Assembly: GCA_028287305.1 (NCBI GenBank)
Contig: JAQBPX010000019.1
Coordinates: 221,900-285,899 of the forward strand
Source of the DNA: Gemmatimonadota bacterium
GTDB taxonomy: Bacteria > Gemmatimonadota > Gemmatimonadetes > Gemmatimonadales > Gemmatimonadaceae
Reading direction: 5' to 3'
DNA length: 64,000 nucleotides
Shown: piece after piece, positions 1-8,721 of the stretch
Numbering within the stretch: the stretch's first letter is position 1
Layout of the letters: each line of letters starts with the position of its first letter
Position numbers and translations under genes: made by a program
The notes under the pieces: generated by a model
The model's database searches: none
What the model was told of the DNA's origin: nothing
The model's input: only the letters and a program-made list of their open reading frames with translations

Positions 1-2
1 CC

Positions 3-350
3 TCGAACCTGGCGAAGAACGAGCTGCGCAACCGCTCGCGGAATCCGCTGGTGCTCTTCCAGACGCTGTCGTCGCGGAACGAGGACGACGACCGGCCGCT
101 GCAGTTCGAGGATACCACGTCGCGACCGGACGACCTCTACCGCAAGCGCCACCTGCGCGCGCTGGTGGAAGAGACGGTGGCCCAGCTGCCGGAGCATCAT
201 CGCCAGGTGTTCGTGCTGCGCGAGCTCGAGGGCAAGTCGTACGAGGAGATCGCGGAGATCACGGACTGCAACCTCGGCACGGTGAAGTCGCGGCTGAACC
301 GCGCGAGGAACGCGTTTGCGGCGATCATTGAACCGGGACTGCGGGAGTGA
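3..350 (+). CDS. RNA polymerase ECF sigma factor, C-terminal part
   Basis: The first 115 visible codons are open from the window edge, so the N-terminus lies outside. The start of the visible frame (NLAKNELRNRSR) resembles the end of sigma region 2. Residues from about LPEHHRQVF onward form a typical region 4 helix-turn-helix (LRELEGKSYEEIAEI, then GTVKSRLNRAR) that contacts the -35 element. Such sigma-70 factors redirect RNA polymerase to a small regulon. The next gene encodes a zinc anti-sigma-like membrane protein, which fits a sigma/anti-sigma pair, although a terminator-like hairpin lies between them. The exact ECF group cannot be told from this fragment. Confidence 0.9.
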   Translation, partial: SNLAKNELRNRSRNPLVLFQTLSSRNEDDDRPLQFEDTTSRPDDLYRKRHLRALVEETVAQLPEHHRQVFVLRELEGKSYEEIAEITDCNLGTVKSRLNRARNAFAAIIEPGLRE

Positions 351-398
351 GGGGCTGAGGTGTGAGGTGTGAGGAACTGCAGGTGCAACTGCGGAAAC

Positions 399-438
399 AG
401 CGGAACGGCGTCTCCCCCAGGGGCGCCGTTCTGCTTTT
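399..438 (+). terminator. Rho-independent terminator after the sigma factor gene
   Basis: A 12-bp stem (399-410 with 424-435, one G-T pair) is followed by TTTT. It lies 49 bases after the sigma factor stop. The sequence before it (357-373) is a short tandem GTGTGAG-type run. Confidence 0.7.
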
Positions 439-542
439 CCCCATACCCCAGCCCCACAGCTCCTCACACCTGCCGTCGGAACTCGGTACCCTCCAGAGTG
501 TACTGTCCCCTGCCCCATCCCCCGAGCCAGGCCGAATACCCG

Positions 543-1061
543 ATGGATTGTCGTCGCTTCACCGAGCATCACGTCGCCTATGTCGACTCGTTCCTGCCGC
601 ACCTCGAGATGGAGGCGATGCATGCGCACCTGCGCGCCTGCCCTCGCTGCGCACGACGCGACACCGCGGTGCGCCGCGGACTGATGCTCGCGCGGACCCT
701 TCCGTCCATTCGCACGTCGGACGACTTTATGGCGCGGCTCGAGTCGCGACTGCAGGACGTTCGCTCGGAGACGCCGGCGCACCTCCCGTGGGCCGGCGCG
801 TTCGCCGGGGCGGCCACCTGCGTGGCGCTCGCGGTGTACGCCCTGCTCAGCCTTCGCGGCCAGCGACCGCTCGAGCCGCTGCGCCTCGCGCCGGTCGTGG
901 CGAGCGTGCCGGAACAACAGCCGTCTCCCATCGCGAACGCCGCGCTGCTCGCCTCGGTGGGCGTCGGCATGCCCGTGTGGCCCGCGGTGATGGCCGTGGG
1001 ACAGGCACAGATGCACCTCGCGAACCTCGAGCTGCAGCAGCCCTCCGCGGGCGACCACTAG
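543..1061 (+). CDS. Anti-sigma factor-like zinc-finger membrane protein
   Basis: This 172-residue protein probably binds and holds inactive the ECF sigma factor encoded just upstream. Residues 29-36 read HLRACPRC, the H-x3-C-x2-C signature of the zinc-binding anti-sigma (ZAS, zf-HC2) domain. One hydrophobic segment at about 83-104 would anchor it in the inner membrane, leaving a short periplasmic tail of about 65 residues with no recognisable domain. The ATG at 543 is chosen because the ZAS fold then starts directly at the N-terminus; an upstream in-frame start at 369 would add 58 unlikely residues overlapping the terminator. The target sigma factor is inferred from position only. Confidence 0.75.
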   Translation: MDCRRFTEHHVAYVDSFLPHLEMEAMHAHLRACPRCARRDTAVRRGLMLARTLPSIRTSDDFMARLESRLQDVRSETPAHLPWAGAFAGAATCVALAVYALLSLRGQRPLEPLRLAPVVASVPEQQPSPIANAALLASVGVGMPVWPAVMAVGQAQMHLANLELQQPSAGDH

Positions 1062-1100
1062 CCGCGCCACCGGCATCGCCGCGCGGCGGGGCTCGGCCCC

Positions 1101-1112
1101 TATATTTGGCGC
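1101..1112 (+). promoter_or_regulatory. -10 box placed for leaderless holA mRNA
   Basis: TATATT at 1101-1106 lies six bases before the holA ATG at 1113, so transcription would begin at or next to the start codon. No Shine-Dalgarno sequence is seen. Confidence 0.5.
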
Positions 1113-2150
1113 ATGTCCGTCAAGCTGCTGCGCGATCAGGTCAAGCGCCGCGAATTCGCCCCCGCATACCTCCTCTTCGGCGAGGAAGAGTACCTGAAGG
1201 AGGAGAACCTCCAGCAGCTGCTCGCGGCTGCAGTGGATCCCGCCACGAAGGACTTCAATCTCGAGATTCGGCGCGGCGCCGACCTCGATGGCGAGGCGCT
1301 CGGCGTGCTGCTCGGCACGCCCCCGATGATGGCCGATCGCCGCGTGGTGGTGGTGCGTGACGTGACCGCGCTCAGGAAGGACGCTCACTCCGCGCTCGAG
1401 CGATACCTGGCGCATCCGGCATCGGACACGGTGCTCGTGCTGATGGCAGCAGCCGGCGCGAAGCTCGACGCCGGGATCACCGAGCTCGTCGTCGCGGTGG
1501 AATTCGATCCCCTGACCGGCACGCGGGTGCCCAGATGGATCGAGCACTACGCGTCGCAGCTCGGCGTCTCGATCACCGACGGCGCGTCCACGCTGCTGCA
1601 GGCCGCCGTGGGTGACGAGCTGCCGCTGCTCAAGCTGGAGCTCGACAAGCTGGCGAGCTACACGAATGGCGCGCCGATCGACGAGGACGCCGTGAGCGCC
1701 ATCGTGGGCATTCGTCGCGAGGAGACCCTCGGCGCCTTCCTGGACTTCGTAGCGGACGGCGACGCCACGCCGGCGCTCGCCATGATCGAGACGTTGCTGC
1801 AGCAGCCCAAGCAGACCGGCGTCTCGATCGTGATGGCGCTCTCCACGCAGACGCTCGCGCTTGCGTGGGCAGACGCGAAGGGGCTGGCCGCGAACCGGCT
1901 CTCGGGCGAGCTGTACAACCTGCTCAAGGAAGGGCGCGCATTTCCCGGGCGTTCGTGGGGCGAGGCCGTGAACGCGTGGACGAAGCGCGCGCCGAAGCAG
2001 GACGCGCGCCGGCTCGACGCGGCGCTCGACGCGCTCGTGCAGGCCGATGCCGCGCTGAAGGAAACGCGCATCTCGTCGGAGGAACAGGTCCTCTCGACGC
2101 TCGTGCTCGCGATGTGCGGCCAGCTTTCCCCACGGCGCTCGGCGGCATGA
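1113..2150 (+). CDS. holA: DNA polymerase III delta subunit
   Basis: The 345-residue product matches the delta subunit of the clamp loader in length and layout. It has an N-terminal AAA+-like domain (AYLLFGEEEYLKEE near residues 19-32) without a functional Walker A, a middle lid domain around GDELPLLKLELDKLASY, and a C-terminal collar domain. In the cell it opens the beta sliding clamp during replication. It is the first gene of a compact run: its stop overlaps the ATG of the SPOR gene (ATGA at 2147-2150). The start has no ribosome-binding site but a -10 box six bases upstream, suggesting a leaderless message. Confidence 0.92.
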   Translation: MSVKLLRDQVKRREFAPAYLLFGEEEYLKEENLQQLLAAAVDPATKDFNLEIRRGADLDGEALGVLLGTPPMMADRRVVVVRDVTALRKDAHSALERYLAHPASDTVLVLMAAAGAKLDAGITELVVAVEFDPLTGTRVPRWIEHYASQLGVSITDGASTLLQAAVGDELPLLKLELDKLASYTNGAPIDEDAVSAIVGIRREETLGAFLDFVADGDATPALAMIETLLQQPKQTGVSIVMALSTQTLALAWADAKGLAANRLSGELYNLLKEGRAFPGRSWGEAVNAWTKRAPKQDARRLDAALDALVQADAALKETRISSEEQVLSTLVLAMCGQLSPRRSAA

Positions 2151-3121
2151 CGCGGCGCACGAAGGGCGGCGTCGCGTTCGCTGCACTGCTGGCCGCGGCC
2201 TTGCTGATGCCGGCTGCGGTGCGCGCGCAGGCCTCGATGGACAGCGTGCCCACGGATTCCACATACGTGCGCGCGCGGCGCCTGGTGATGGAAGGGAATG
2301 GCGCCGAGGGGCGAAAGCTGGTGGACTCGATGCTGGCGCGCCCGTCACTCGAGCCGTCGGCGTACGCGGAAGCGCTCTACTGGCACGCGGCGCTCGCGGC
2401 GACGGCCGCCGATGCGGAGCGCGATTACCGCCAGCTGATCGTCGAGTATCCGCTGCATGCGCGCACGGAGAGCGCGCTGCTGCAACTGGCGCAGCTGGAG
2501 ATGACGCGCAACGACCGCCCGCCGGCCACCGCGCACCTGCAGCAGTTCCTCCGCGATTTCTCGGGCAGCCCGCAACGCGGCCGCGCGGGCTTCTGGCTGG
2601 CGCGCCTGCTGTTCGAGCAGGGGGACGTGCCGCGCGGCTGCACTGCGCTGCGCACCGCACGCGCTGCGATCCCGGCGGAGGATGCAGAGCTCCGCAACCA
2701 GGTGGACTTCTACGCGTCGCGATGCAGCGGAGTGCCTGACGCTGCTGCGCCGGCGCGCGACAGCGCGCAGGTCGCGCCCCCGGTCGCGCCATCGGTTGCG
2801 CCGCCGATTGCTGCGCCTGCGCCTGTCGTTTCGCCGCCGCCCGCGCCGTTGCCAAAGCCCAAAGCCCAAAGTCCAAGGCCCGACGCCAAGGGCTCAAAGC
2901 CCGCCTTCGCAGTCCAGGTCGCCGCCTTCGCCGCGCGCGCCGACGCCGACGCACTCGTGAAGAAGCTCGGCAAGCGCGGGCTCAAGGCGCACGTCACGGG
3001 CAGCGCGAAGCCGTTTCGCGTGCGCGTCGGCTCGTTCGCCACGCGTGCCGAGGCGGCTGCGATGCAGGCGTCACTCAGGAAGCGGGGGATTCCGGGATAC
3101 GTCACGGAGGACGCGCCGTGA
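2147..3121 (+). CDS. SPOR-domain protein with TPR-like repeats
   Basis: This 324-residue exported protein has a signal peptide (residues 1 to about 27, ending VRAQA). A helical tetratricopeptide-like section follows, rich in paired repeats of the type ESALLQLAQLEMTRND. Next comes a Pro/Ala/Lys linker containing a KPKAQSP repeat, and a C-terminal SPOR domain (about 247-324, FAVQVAAFAARADADAL and RVRVGSFATRAEAAAM). SPOR domains bind denuded peptidoglycan at division sites, so a periplasmic role in the cell envelope is likely, but the specific function is unknown. It overlaps holA by four bases upstream and mutS by four bases downstream (GTGA), so the three are probably translationally coupled. 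Confidence 0.8.
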   Translation: MTRRTKGGVAFAALLAAALLMPAAVRAQASMDSVPTDSTYVRARRLVMEGNGAEGRKLVDSMLARPSLEPSAYAEALYWHAALAATAADAERDYRQLIVEYPLHARTESALLQLAQLEMTRNDRPPATAHLQQFLRDFSGSPQRGRAGFWLARLLFEQGDVPRGCTALRTARAAIPAEDAELRNQVDFYASRCSGVPDAAAPARDSAQVAPPVAPSVAPPIAAPAPVVSPPPAPLPKPKAQSPRPDAKGSKPAFAVQVAAFAARADADALVKKLGKRGLKAHVTGSAKPFRVRVGSFATRAEAAAMQASLRKRGIPGYVTEDAP

Positions 3122-5748
3122 GTTCCGCGACCACCACGCCGCTCATGCTGCAGTACCGGGAGATCAAGGCGCGCCACCAGAACGCGATCCTGTTCTTCCG
3201 GATGGGCGAATTCTACGAGATGTTCTTCGAGGACGCCGAGACGGCGTCGCGCGTGCTCGGCCTCACGCTCACCGCGCGCAACAATGGCGGTGCGTCGGAA
3301 GTGCCGCTGGCGGGGATCCCGGTGAAGGCGGCCGCCGACTACCTGCGCCGGCTGGTGGGCCAGGGATATCGCGTCGCGATCTGCGAGCAGGTGGAGGATC
3401 CGAAGCTCGCGAAGGGCGTGGTGAAGCGCGAAGTGGTCGAGACGATCACGCCGGGGGTCGCCTACAGCGACGACATGCTCGATGGCGCGCGGAACAACTA
3501 CGTGTGCGCCGTGAGCGTGCCGCCGCGCGAGGTATCTCCAGATACCATAGTCGGCGTCGCCGCCGCAGATGTCTCCACCGGCGAGCTGCGCATGTTCCTC
3601 GCGCCGTTGCGCGAGCTCGAGCCGTTGCTGGCGCGCATCGCGCCACGCGAGCTGGTGCTGCCGGCCGGCGCGCCGGTGATCAGCGCGCCGGCGCAGCGCG
3701 GCGCGGAGGGCGCGCTGGTCACCGAGCGCGAAGGGTGGGAGTTCGACGCGTCGCTGGCGCGCGACGAGCTCACGCGCCTCTTCGCGCTGCTCTCGCTCGA
3801 CGGGCTCGGGCTCGGCGAATCCGACGGCCCCGCGATCGGGGCAGCGGGGGCGCTGCTGCGCTACCTGCGCGAGTTGCAGCCGTCGGGGATCCAGCTGTCG
3901 CGCCCGATCGTGGAGCGGCCGGGCGGCGTGATGCCGCTGGACGAGATGACGCGCCGCAACCTCGAGCTGGTGGAGTCGCTGCGTGGCGGCGGCACCGAGG
4001 GCACGCTGCTCTCCGTGCTCGACCGCTCCGCAACGCCGATGGGCGCGCGCCTGCTGCGACAGTGGCTGCTGGCGCCGCTCACCTCGCGCGCGGCGATCGA
4101 TGCGCGGCTCGAGAGCGTGCAGGCACTCGTGGAGGATCCCATCGCCCGCGAGGCGCTGCGCGACGCCCTCGATGGCGTGCGTGACATCGAGCGCCTGGCC
4201 ACCAAGGCCGCGCTCGGCCGCAGCACGCCGAGGGAGCTCGGCGCGCTCGGCGCTTCGCTCTCGCGGTTGCCCGAGGTGGAGCGCGCGGCAATGCGCGTCG
4301 GCACGAGGGGCGTGATCGCCGAGGTGCTCACGCGGTGGGAGGGATGCGCGGAGGAAGCGCAGCGCATTCGCGAGGCGCTGGTGGAGCGCGCGCCGATGCA
4401 GATCGGCGACGAGCCGACGATCGCGCCCGGCGTGGACGCGGAGCTCGACGAGCTGCGCGCACTGCGCGACGGCGGCAAGGATTCCATCGCGCGCATCCAG
4501 ACCGAGGAGCGCGAGCGCACCGGCATCTCGTCGCTCAAGGTCGGCTTCAACAAGGTGTTCGGGTACTACATCGAGGTCACGAACGCGAACCTCGCGTCGG
4601 TGCCCGCGGACTTCCAGCGGCGACAGACGATCTCGAATGGCGAGCGCTTCGTGACCGTGGCGCTCAAGGAGTACGAGGAGAAGGTGCTCACCGCGGCGGA
4701 GCGCATCGAGCGGCGCGAGCGGGAGCTGTTCGAGGCGCTGCGCGCCGGGATTGCCAGGGCGATCACGCGCCTGCAGTGCGCGGCGCGCGCCGCGGCGGAG
4801 CTCGACGTGCTCTCCACGCTGGCGGACGTCGCCGCACGCGAGGGCTACGTGCGCCCGGTGGTCACCGACGACTTCGCGCTCGAGATCGTGGCGGGGCGCC
4901 ACCCCGTGGTGGAGCGCATGATGCCGCGCGACACCTTCATCCCCAACGACGTGCGCCTCACGCAGGACGCGCGGATGATCATCCTCACCGGCCCGAACAT
5001 GGCCGGCAAGAGCACGATCCTCCGGCAGGTGGGGCTCATCGTGCTCATGGCGCAGGTCGGCAGCTTCGTGCCGGCGAGCAGTGCGGTGGTGGGAATCGCC
5101 GACCGGCTGTTCACGCGCGTGGGCGCGAGCGACAACCTGGTGCGAGGCCAGTCCACCTTCATGGTGGAGATGGCGGAGACGAGCGCCATCCTGCACACCG
5201 CCACGGCGCGGAGCCTGGTGCTGCTCGACGAGATCGGGCGCGGCACCTCCACGTACGATGGGGTGTCCATCGCGTGGGCGGTGAGCGAGCACCTGCACGA
5301 TCGCGTGGGCTGCAAGACCGTGTTCGCCACGCACTATCACGAGCTGGTGCAGCTCTCCGACGAATTAGTAGCACTTCGCAACTATAACGTGGCCGTGCGC
5401 GAGGTCGGGGACCAGGTGCTCTTCCTGCACCGCCTCCAGCCCGGGGGCGCCGACCGCTCCTACGGCATCGAGGTGGGCCGCCTGGCCGGGCTCCCCACCG
5501 ACGTGATCGCGCGCGCGCGCGAGGTGCTCAAGCTGCTCGAGGGCGGGACACTGGTGGAAGGGCTCGCGGCTCGCGGCCCGCAGAAGGTACAGAAGGCGCC
5601 CGCGGGGCCCGCGTCGCAGCTCGCACTCTTCGGCGCGACTCCGCATCCGGTGCTCGACCGCCTGCGGGCCACCGACCCCAACGCCCTCACCCCGCTCGCC
5701 GCGCTCCAGCTGCTGGACCAGCTCGTTCGCGACGCGCGCGAGGGATAG
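3118..5748 (+). CDS. mutS: DNA mismatch repair protein MutS
   Basis: This 876-residue MutS recognises base mismatches and small loops and starts mismatch repair with MutL. The mismatch-reading motif is present near the N-terminus (RMGEFYEMF, Phe32 and Glu34). The P-loop ATPase has Walker A GPNMAGKST at about residue 625 and Walker B LVLLDEIGRGTST at about 700, followed by the conserved THYHEL. The length is normal for MutS1. Translation starts at GTG 3118, overlapping the preceding stop. The familiar Asp before FYE is Glu here, a conservative change. It lies in an operon-like run with holA and envelope genes; mutL is not in the window. Confidence 0.97.
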   Translation: MSSATTTPLMLQYREIKARHQNAILFFRMGEFYEMFFEDAETASRVLGLTLTARNNGGASEVPLAGIPVKAAADYLRRLVGQGYRVAICEQVEDPKLAKGVVKREVVETITPGVAYSDDMLDGARNNYVCAVSVPPREVSPDTIVGVAAADVSTGELRMFLAPLRELEPLLARIAPRELVLPAGAPVISAPAQRGAEGALVTEREGWEFDASLARDELTRLFALLSLDGLGLGESDGPAIGAAGALLRYLRELQPSGIQLSRPIVERPGGVMPLDEMTRRNLELVESLRGGGTEGTLLSVLDRSATPMGARLLRQWLLAPLTSRAAIDARLESVQALVEDPIAREALRDALDGVRDIERLATKAALGRSTPRELGALGASLSRLPEVERAAMRVGTRGVIAEVLTRWEGCAEEAQRIREALVERAPMQIGDEPTIAPGVDAELDELRALRDGGKDSIARIQTEERERTGISSLKVGFNKVFGYYIEVTNANLASVPADFQRRQTISNGERFVTVALKEYEEKVLTAAERIERRERELFEALRAGIARAITRLQCAARAAAELDVLSTLADVAAREGYVRPVVTDDFALEIVAGRHPVVERMMPRDTFIPNDVRLTQDARMIILTGPNMAGKSTILRQVGLIVLMAQVGSFVPASSAVVGIADRLFTRVGASDNLVRGQSTFMVEMAETSAILHTATARSLVLLDEIGRGTSTYDGVSIAWAVSEHLHDRVGCKTVFATHYHELVQLSDELVALRNYNVAVREVGDQVLFLHRLQPGGADRSYGIEVGRLAGLPTDVIARAREVLKLLEGGTLVEGLAARGPQKVQKAPAGPASQLALFGATPHPVLDRLRATDPNALTPLAALQLLDQLVRDAREG

Positions 5749-5756
5749 ATTCCGCC

Positions 5757-6257
5757 ATGCACCGAGCCTCCATTCGCCAGCACGTTGCGCGCGTCGCACC
5801 GGTTGCGCTCGCCGCGCTCCTCGCAGCCGGCGCTGGCTGCATGGATGACAAGACCACCAAGGGCATGGCCGCGGGCTTCGAGGCGGCGGCGGCGAGCCGC
5901 CCCGACGAGCTCCCCGTGGTGCTCAACCAGGAGCTGCCCTTCCGCTATCCCGCCGCGCTCTACGCGCGTCGCGTGCAGGGCAACGTCACCCTTCGCATCC
6001 GAGTGGACCGCGACGGCAAGGTGGTGCCCGACTCCACGCGCATAGAGGAATCCAGCGGCTATGGCTCGCTCGACTCCTCCGCCGTGCGCGGCTCGCGCGA
6101 CCTGCGATTCGTCCCCGCCAAGCTGCGCGGGGAAGCGATGGCCGTCTCGATCCTCTTCCCGGTCTACTTCCGTCATCCCGAGGCGCCAGCGCTTCCGGGC
6201 GACACCATCCTTCGGAAGCGCCCGTCGCCCACCGCGGCGCCGGCTGCGCGACCATGA
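5757..6257 (+). CDS. TonB C-terminal domain protein
   Basis: This 166-residue protein has an N-terminal signal sequence ending in AAGAGC. This could be a weak lipobox, although the -3 residue is Gly rather than Leu. Residues 58-145 look like a TonB C-terminal domain: YPAALYARRVQGNVTLRIRVDRDGKVVPDSTRIEESS is reported here in pieces (YPAALYARRVQG, then LRIRVDRDGKV). It lacks the usual N-terminal membrane anchor and Pro-rich rod of energy-transducing TonB, so it may be a periplasmic partner rather than a true transducer. Its stop overlaps the next ATG. A TAGATT sits five bases before its ATG, coinciding with the mutS stop. Confidence 0.7.
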   Translation: MHRASIRQHVARVAPVALAALLAAGAGCMDDKTTKGMAAGFEAAAASRPDELPVVLNQELPFRYPAALYARRVQGNVTLRIRVDRDGKVVPDSTRIEESSGYGSLDSSAVRGSRDLRFVPAKLRGEAMAVSILFPVYFRHPEAPALPGDTILRKRPSPTAAPAARP

Positions 6258-7669
6258 GCGCGCCGCACCCAGGACCCATGCACGAACGCAATCGCCGTCC
6301 CTACGATGACGTGCTGCAGACCATCGGCTGGACGCCGCTCATCCGCCTCAACAGCGTGACGCGCGGCATCCGCACGCCGGTGTACGGCAAGGCGGACTTT
6401 TTCAATCCCGGCGGCTCGGTGAAGGACCGCATCGGCCTGCCGATCATCGAGCAGGCCGAGCGCGAGGGAAAGCTCAAGCCGGGCGGAACGATCGTGGAGG
6501 GCACGAGCGGCAACACCGGCGTGGGACTCGCGATCGCCGCTGCGCTCAAGGGCTATCGCTGCATCTTCACGATGCCCGACAAGATGTCGCAGGAGAAGGT
6601 GCGCCTGCTCAAGGCCTTCGGGGCCGAGGTGATCATCACGCCCACCGCGGTGGCATACGACCATCCCGACAACTACGTGGTGCTCGCGCGCAAGATCGCC
6701 GCGGAGACGCCGAACGCGATCCTCGCCGACCAGTTCTACAACCAGGCGAATCCCGACGCGCACGAGGCGACCACCGGCCCCGAGCTCTGGGAGCAGACCG
6801 AAGGCCGCATCACGCACTTCGTGGCCTCCGCGGGAACGGGCGGCACCATCACCGGCGCGGGGCGTTACCTCAAGTCGAAGAACCCGAACATCAAGATCAT
6901 CGCCGGCGATCCCACGGGATCCATCCTGGCCGAGATGTGGCGCACGAAGGGCCTGGGCCACCCCGAGGGTGCGCCCTACAAGGTGGAAGGCATCGGCCAG
7001 GACAAGGTGCCGGGCACGCTCGACCTGTCGCTGGTGGATGACTACCGCACGGTGAGCGACAAGGATTCCTTCGCCATGGCGCGCCGGCTCACGCGTGAAG
7101 AAGGATTGTTCGTGGGCGGCTCGGCCGGGCTCATCACGCACATCGCGCTGCAGGTGGCGCGCGAGGTGGACGATCCCAATGCCTGCGTGGTGACCTTCCT
7201 CTGCGACACCGGCGAGCGCTACCTCTCGAAGCTCTACAACGACGAGTGGATGCGCGAGAACCAGATGCTCGAGCCGGATCGCGCGACGCTCGGCGACCTG
7301 CTGAGCGTGAAGGGCAGCGGACCGGCGTCGCTCGTCGGCGCGGCGCCGGGCATGCTCGTGCGCCAGGCGCTGGGACTGATGAAGCTGCACGACGTCTCGC
7401 AGCTGCCGGTGATGGACGGCGAGAAGTGCGTGGGCAGCGTGACGGAATTCCAGCTGACCACGCGCGGGCTCGAAAGCACGAAGTTCCTCGACGCGACCTG
7501 TGGCGAGGTGATGGACGAGCCCTTCCCGGAGGCGAACGCCGACCTGTCGGTGGAGCAGACGGCGAAGCAGCTCACGAAGGCGAACCCCGCGGTGCTCGTG
7601 CGGCGCGACGGCAAGCTGGCGGGCATCGTGACGCGCTCAGACCTGCTCTCCTACCTCATGGCGCGCTGA
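6254..7669 (+). CDS. Cystathionine beta-synthase (PLP enzyme with CBS domains)
   Basis: This 471-residue enzyme is a fold-type II PLP enzyme. The Schiff-base lysine is Lys57 in NPGGSVKDR, the phosphate- and substrate-binding loop is GTSGNTG near 83-89, and the glycine-rich loop is SAGTGGTITG. A pair of CBS domains occupies about residues 345-471, which is the layout of cystathionine beta-synthase. That enzyme condenses serine (or an activated serine) with homocysteine in transsulfuration. The CBS pair usually binds an adenosyl ligand and regulates activity. A cysteine synthase activity cannot be excluded. Start ATG 6254 overlaps the previous stop; a second in-frame ATG lies at 6278. Confidence 0.88.
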   Translation: MSAPHPGPMHERNRRPYDDVLQTIGWTPLIRLNSVTRGIRTPVYGKADFFNPGGSVKDRIGLPIIEQAEREGKLKPGGTIVEGTSGNTGVGLAIAAALKGYRCIFTMPDKMSQEKVRLLKAFGAEVIITPTAVAYDHPDNYVVLARKIAAETPNAILADQFYNQANPDAHEATTGPELWEQTEGRITHFVASAGTGGTITGAGRYLKSKNPNIKIIAGDPTGSILAEMWRTKGLGHPEGAPYKVEGIGQDKVPGTLDLSLVDDYRTVSDKDSFAMARRLTREEGLFVGGSAGLITHIALQVAREVDDPNACVVTFLCDTGERYLSKLYNDEWMRENQMLEPDRATLGDLLSVKGSGPASLVGAAPGMLVRQALGLMKLHDVSQLPVMDGEKCVGSVTEFQLTTRGLESTKFLDATCGEVMDEPFPEANADLSVEQTAKQLTKANPAVLVRRDGKLAGIVTRSDLLSYLMAR

Positions 7670-7671
7670 GC

Positions 7672-8721
7672 ATGCGCATCTCCGTGTTGATGGGTGGCAC
7701 GAGCTCCGAGCGGGACGTCTCCATCGCGAGCGGCCTGCGCGTGGCCGACGCGCTGCGCCAGCGGGGACACGACGTGGTCACCGTGGACACCACGCGTGGC
7801 GCGCTCACCGAGGCGGAGGAGCGTGCCCTCATCGCGGCCGGCGTGGTGGATACGGCGCCTCCGTCGCAGGATTCGCTGGTGGTGATGGCCCGCGAGTCGC
7901 TGCCGGCCACCGTACGCACGCTGCCGCAGCCCGCGGAGGTGGACGTCGCCTTCCTCGCGCTGCATGGCGGCGCGGGTGAGGACGGCACCATCCAGGCGCT
8001 GCTCGACCTCACGGGCGTGCCCTACACCGGCAGCGGTCACCTGGCCAGCGCGCTCGCCATGGACAAGGACATGTCGAAGCGCGTGCTGCGTGACGCCGGC
8101 GTGCCGACCCCCGACTGGATCATGGCGCCGGCGTCCTGTGGACGGGGCGACGCGGACACGCTCGAGGACCTCGAGGCGGAGGCGCTGGAGCTGATCGGGC
8201 TTCCCATGATCGTGAAGCCCTCGAAGCAGGGGTCCACGGTGGGCCTCACGGTGGTGAAGCAGCGCGACCAGTTCGCCGACGCGGTGCGCGAGGCGTTCCG
8301 CTACGACGACGAGGTGATGATCGAGCAGTTCATCGCCGGCCGCGAGCTCACGGTGGCGATTCTCGGGGGCGAGGCGCTGCCGGTTGGCGAAATCATCCCG
8401 AAGCACGAGATTTACGACTACGAGTGCAAGTACACCGCGGGGATGGCGGAGGAGATCTTCCCGGCCGACATCCCGGCGGAGCGGGCGCAGGAAGCGCAGG
8501 ATCATGCGCGCCATGCCTTCTCGGCGCTCAAGCTGCGTGGCTGCGCGCGCATCGACTTCCGGATGGCGGCGGACGGTGGCCTGTTCTGCCTCGAGGCGAA
8601 CACGCTGCCGGGCATGACGCAGCTCAGTCTCGTACCACAGGCGGCCGCCGCCGCGGGGATCACCTTTCCCGAGCTCTGCGAGCGAATCGCGTTGCTCGCG
8701 CTGGAGGAACGAAGCGCATGA
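7672..8721 (+). CDS. ddl: D-alanine--D-alanine ligase
   Basis: This 349-residue ATP-grasp ligase makes the D-Ala-D-Ala dipeptide for peptidoglycan. The N-terminus has the family signature VLMGGTSSERDVSIASG. The middle has FLALHGGAGEDG and the ATP-grasp lysine region (MIVKPSKQGSTVGL). The C-terminus ends with CARIDFRMAADGGLFCLEANTLPGMT, seen here as FCLEANTLPGMT, which carries the metal ligands. ATG 7672 follows two bases after the CBS gene stop; the stop overlaps the next start (ATGA). Expected to be essential in the cytoplasm. Confidence 0.95.
   Translation: MRISVLMGGTSSERDVSIASGLRVADALRQRGHDVVTVDTTRGALTEAEERALIAAGVVDTAPPSQDSLVVMARESLPATVRTLPQPAEVDVAFLALHGGAGEDGTIQALLDLTGVPYTGSGHLASALAMDKDMSKRVLRDAGVPTPDWIMAPASCGRGDADTLEDLEAEALELIGLPMIVKPSKQGSTVGLTVVKQRDQFADAVREAFRYDDEVMIEQFIAGRELTVAILGGEALPVGEIIPKHEIYDYECKYTAGMAEEIFPADIPAERAQEAQDHARHAFSALKLRGCARIDFRMAADGGLFCLEANTLPGMTQLSLVPQAAAAAGITFPELCERIALLALEERSA

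Noticed and set aside
2710..5340. An 876-residue open frame on the minus strand covering most of mutS
   Set aside because: It is the antisense shadow of the high-GC mutS gene (3118-5748); its translation is Arg/His/Ala-rich and matches no family.
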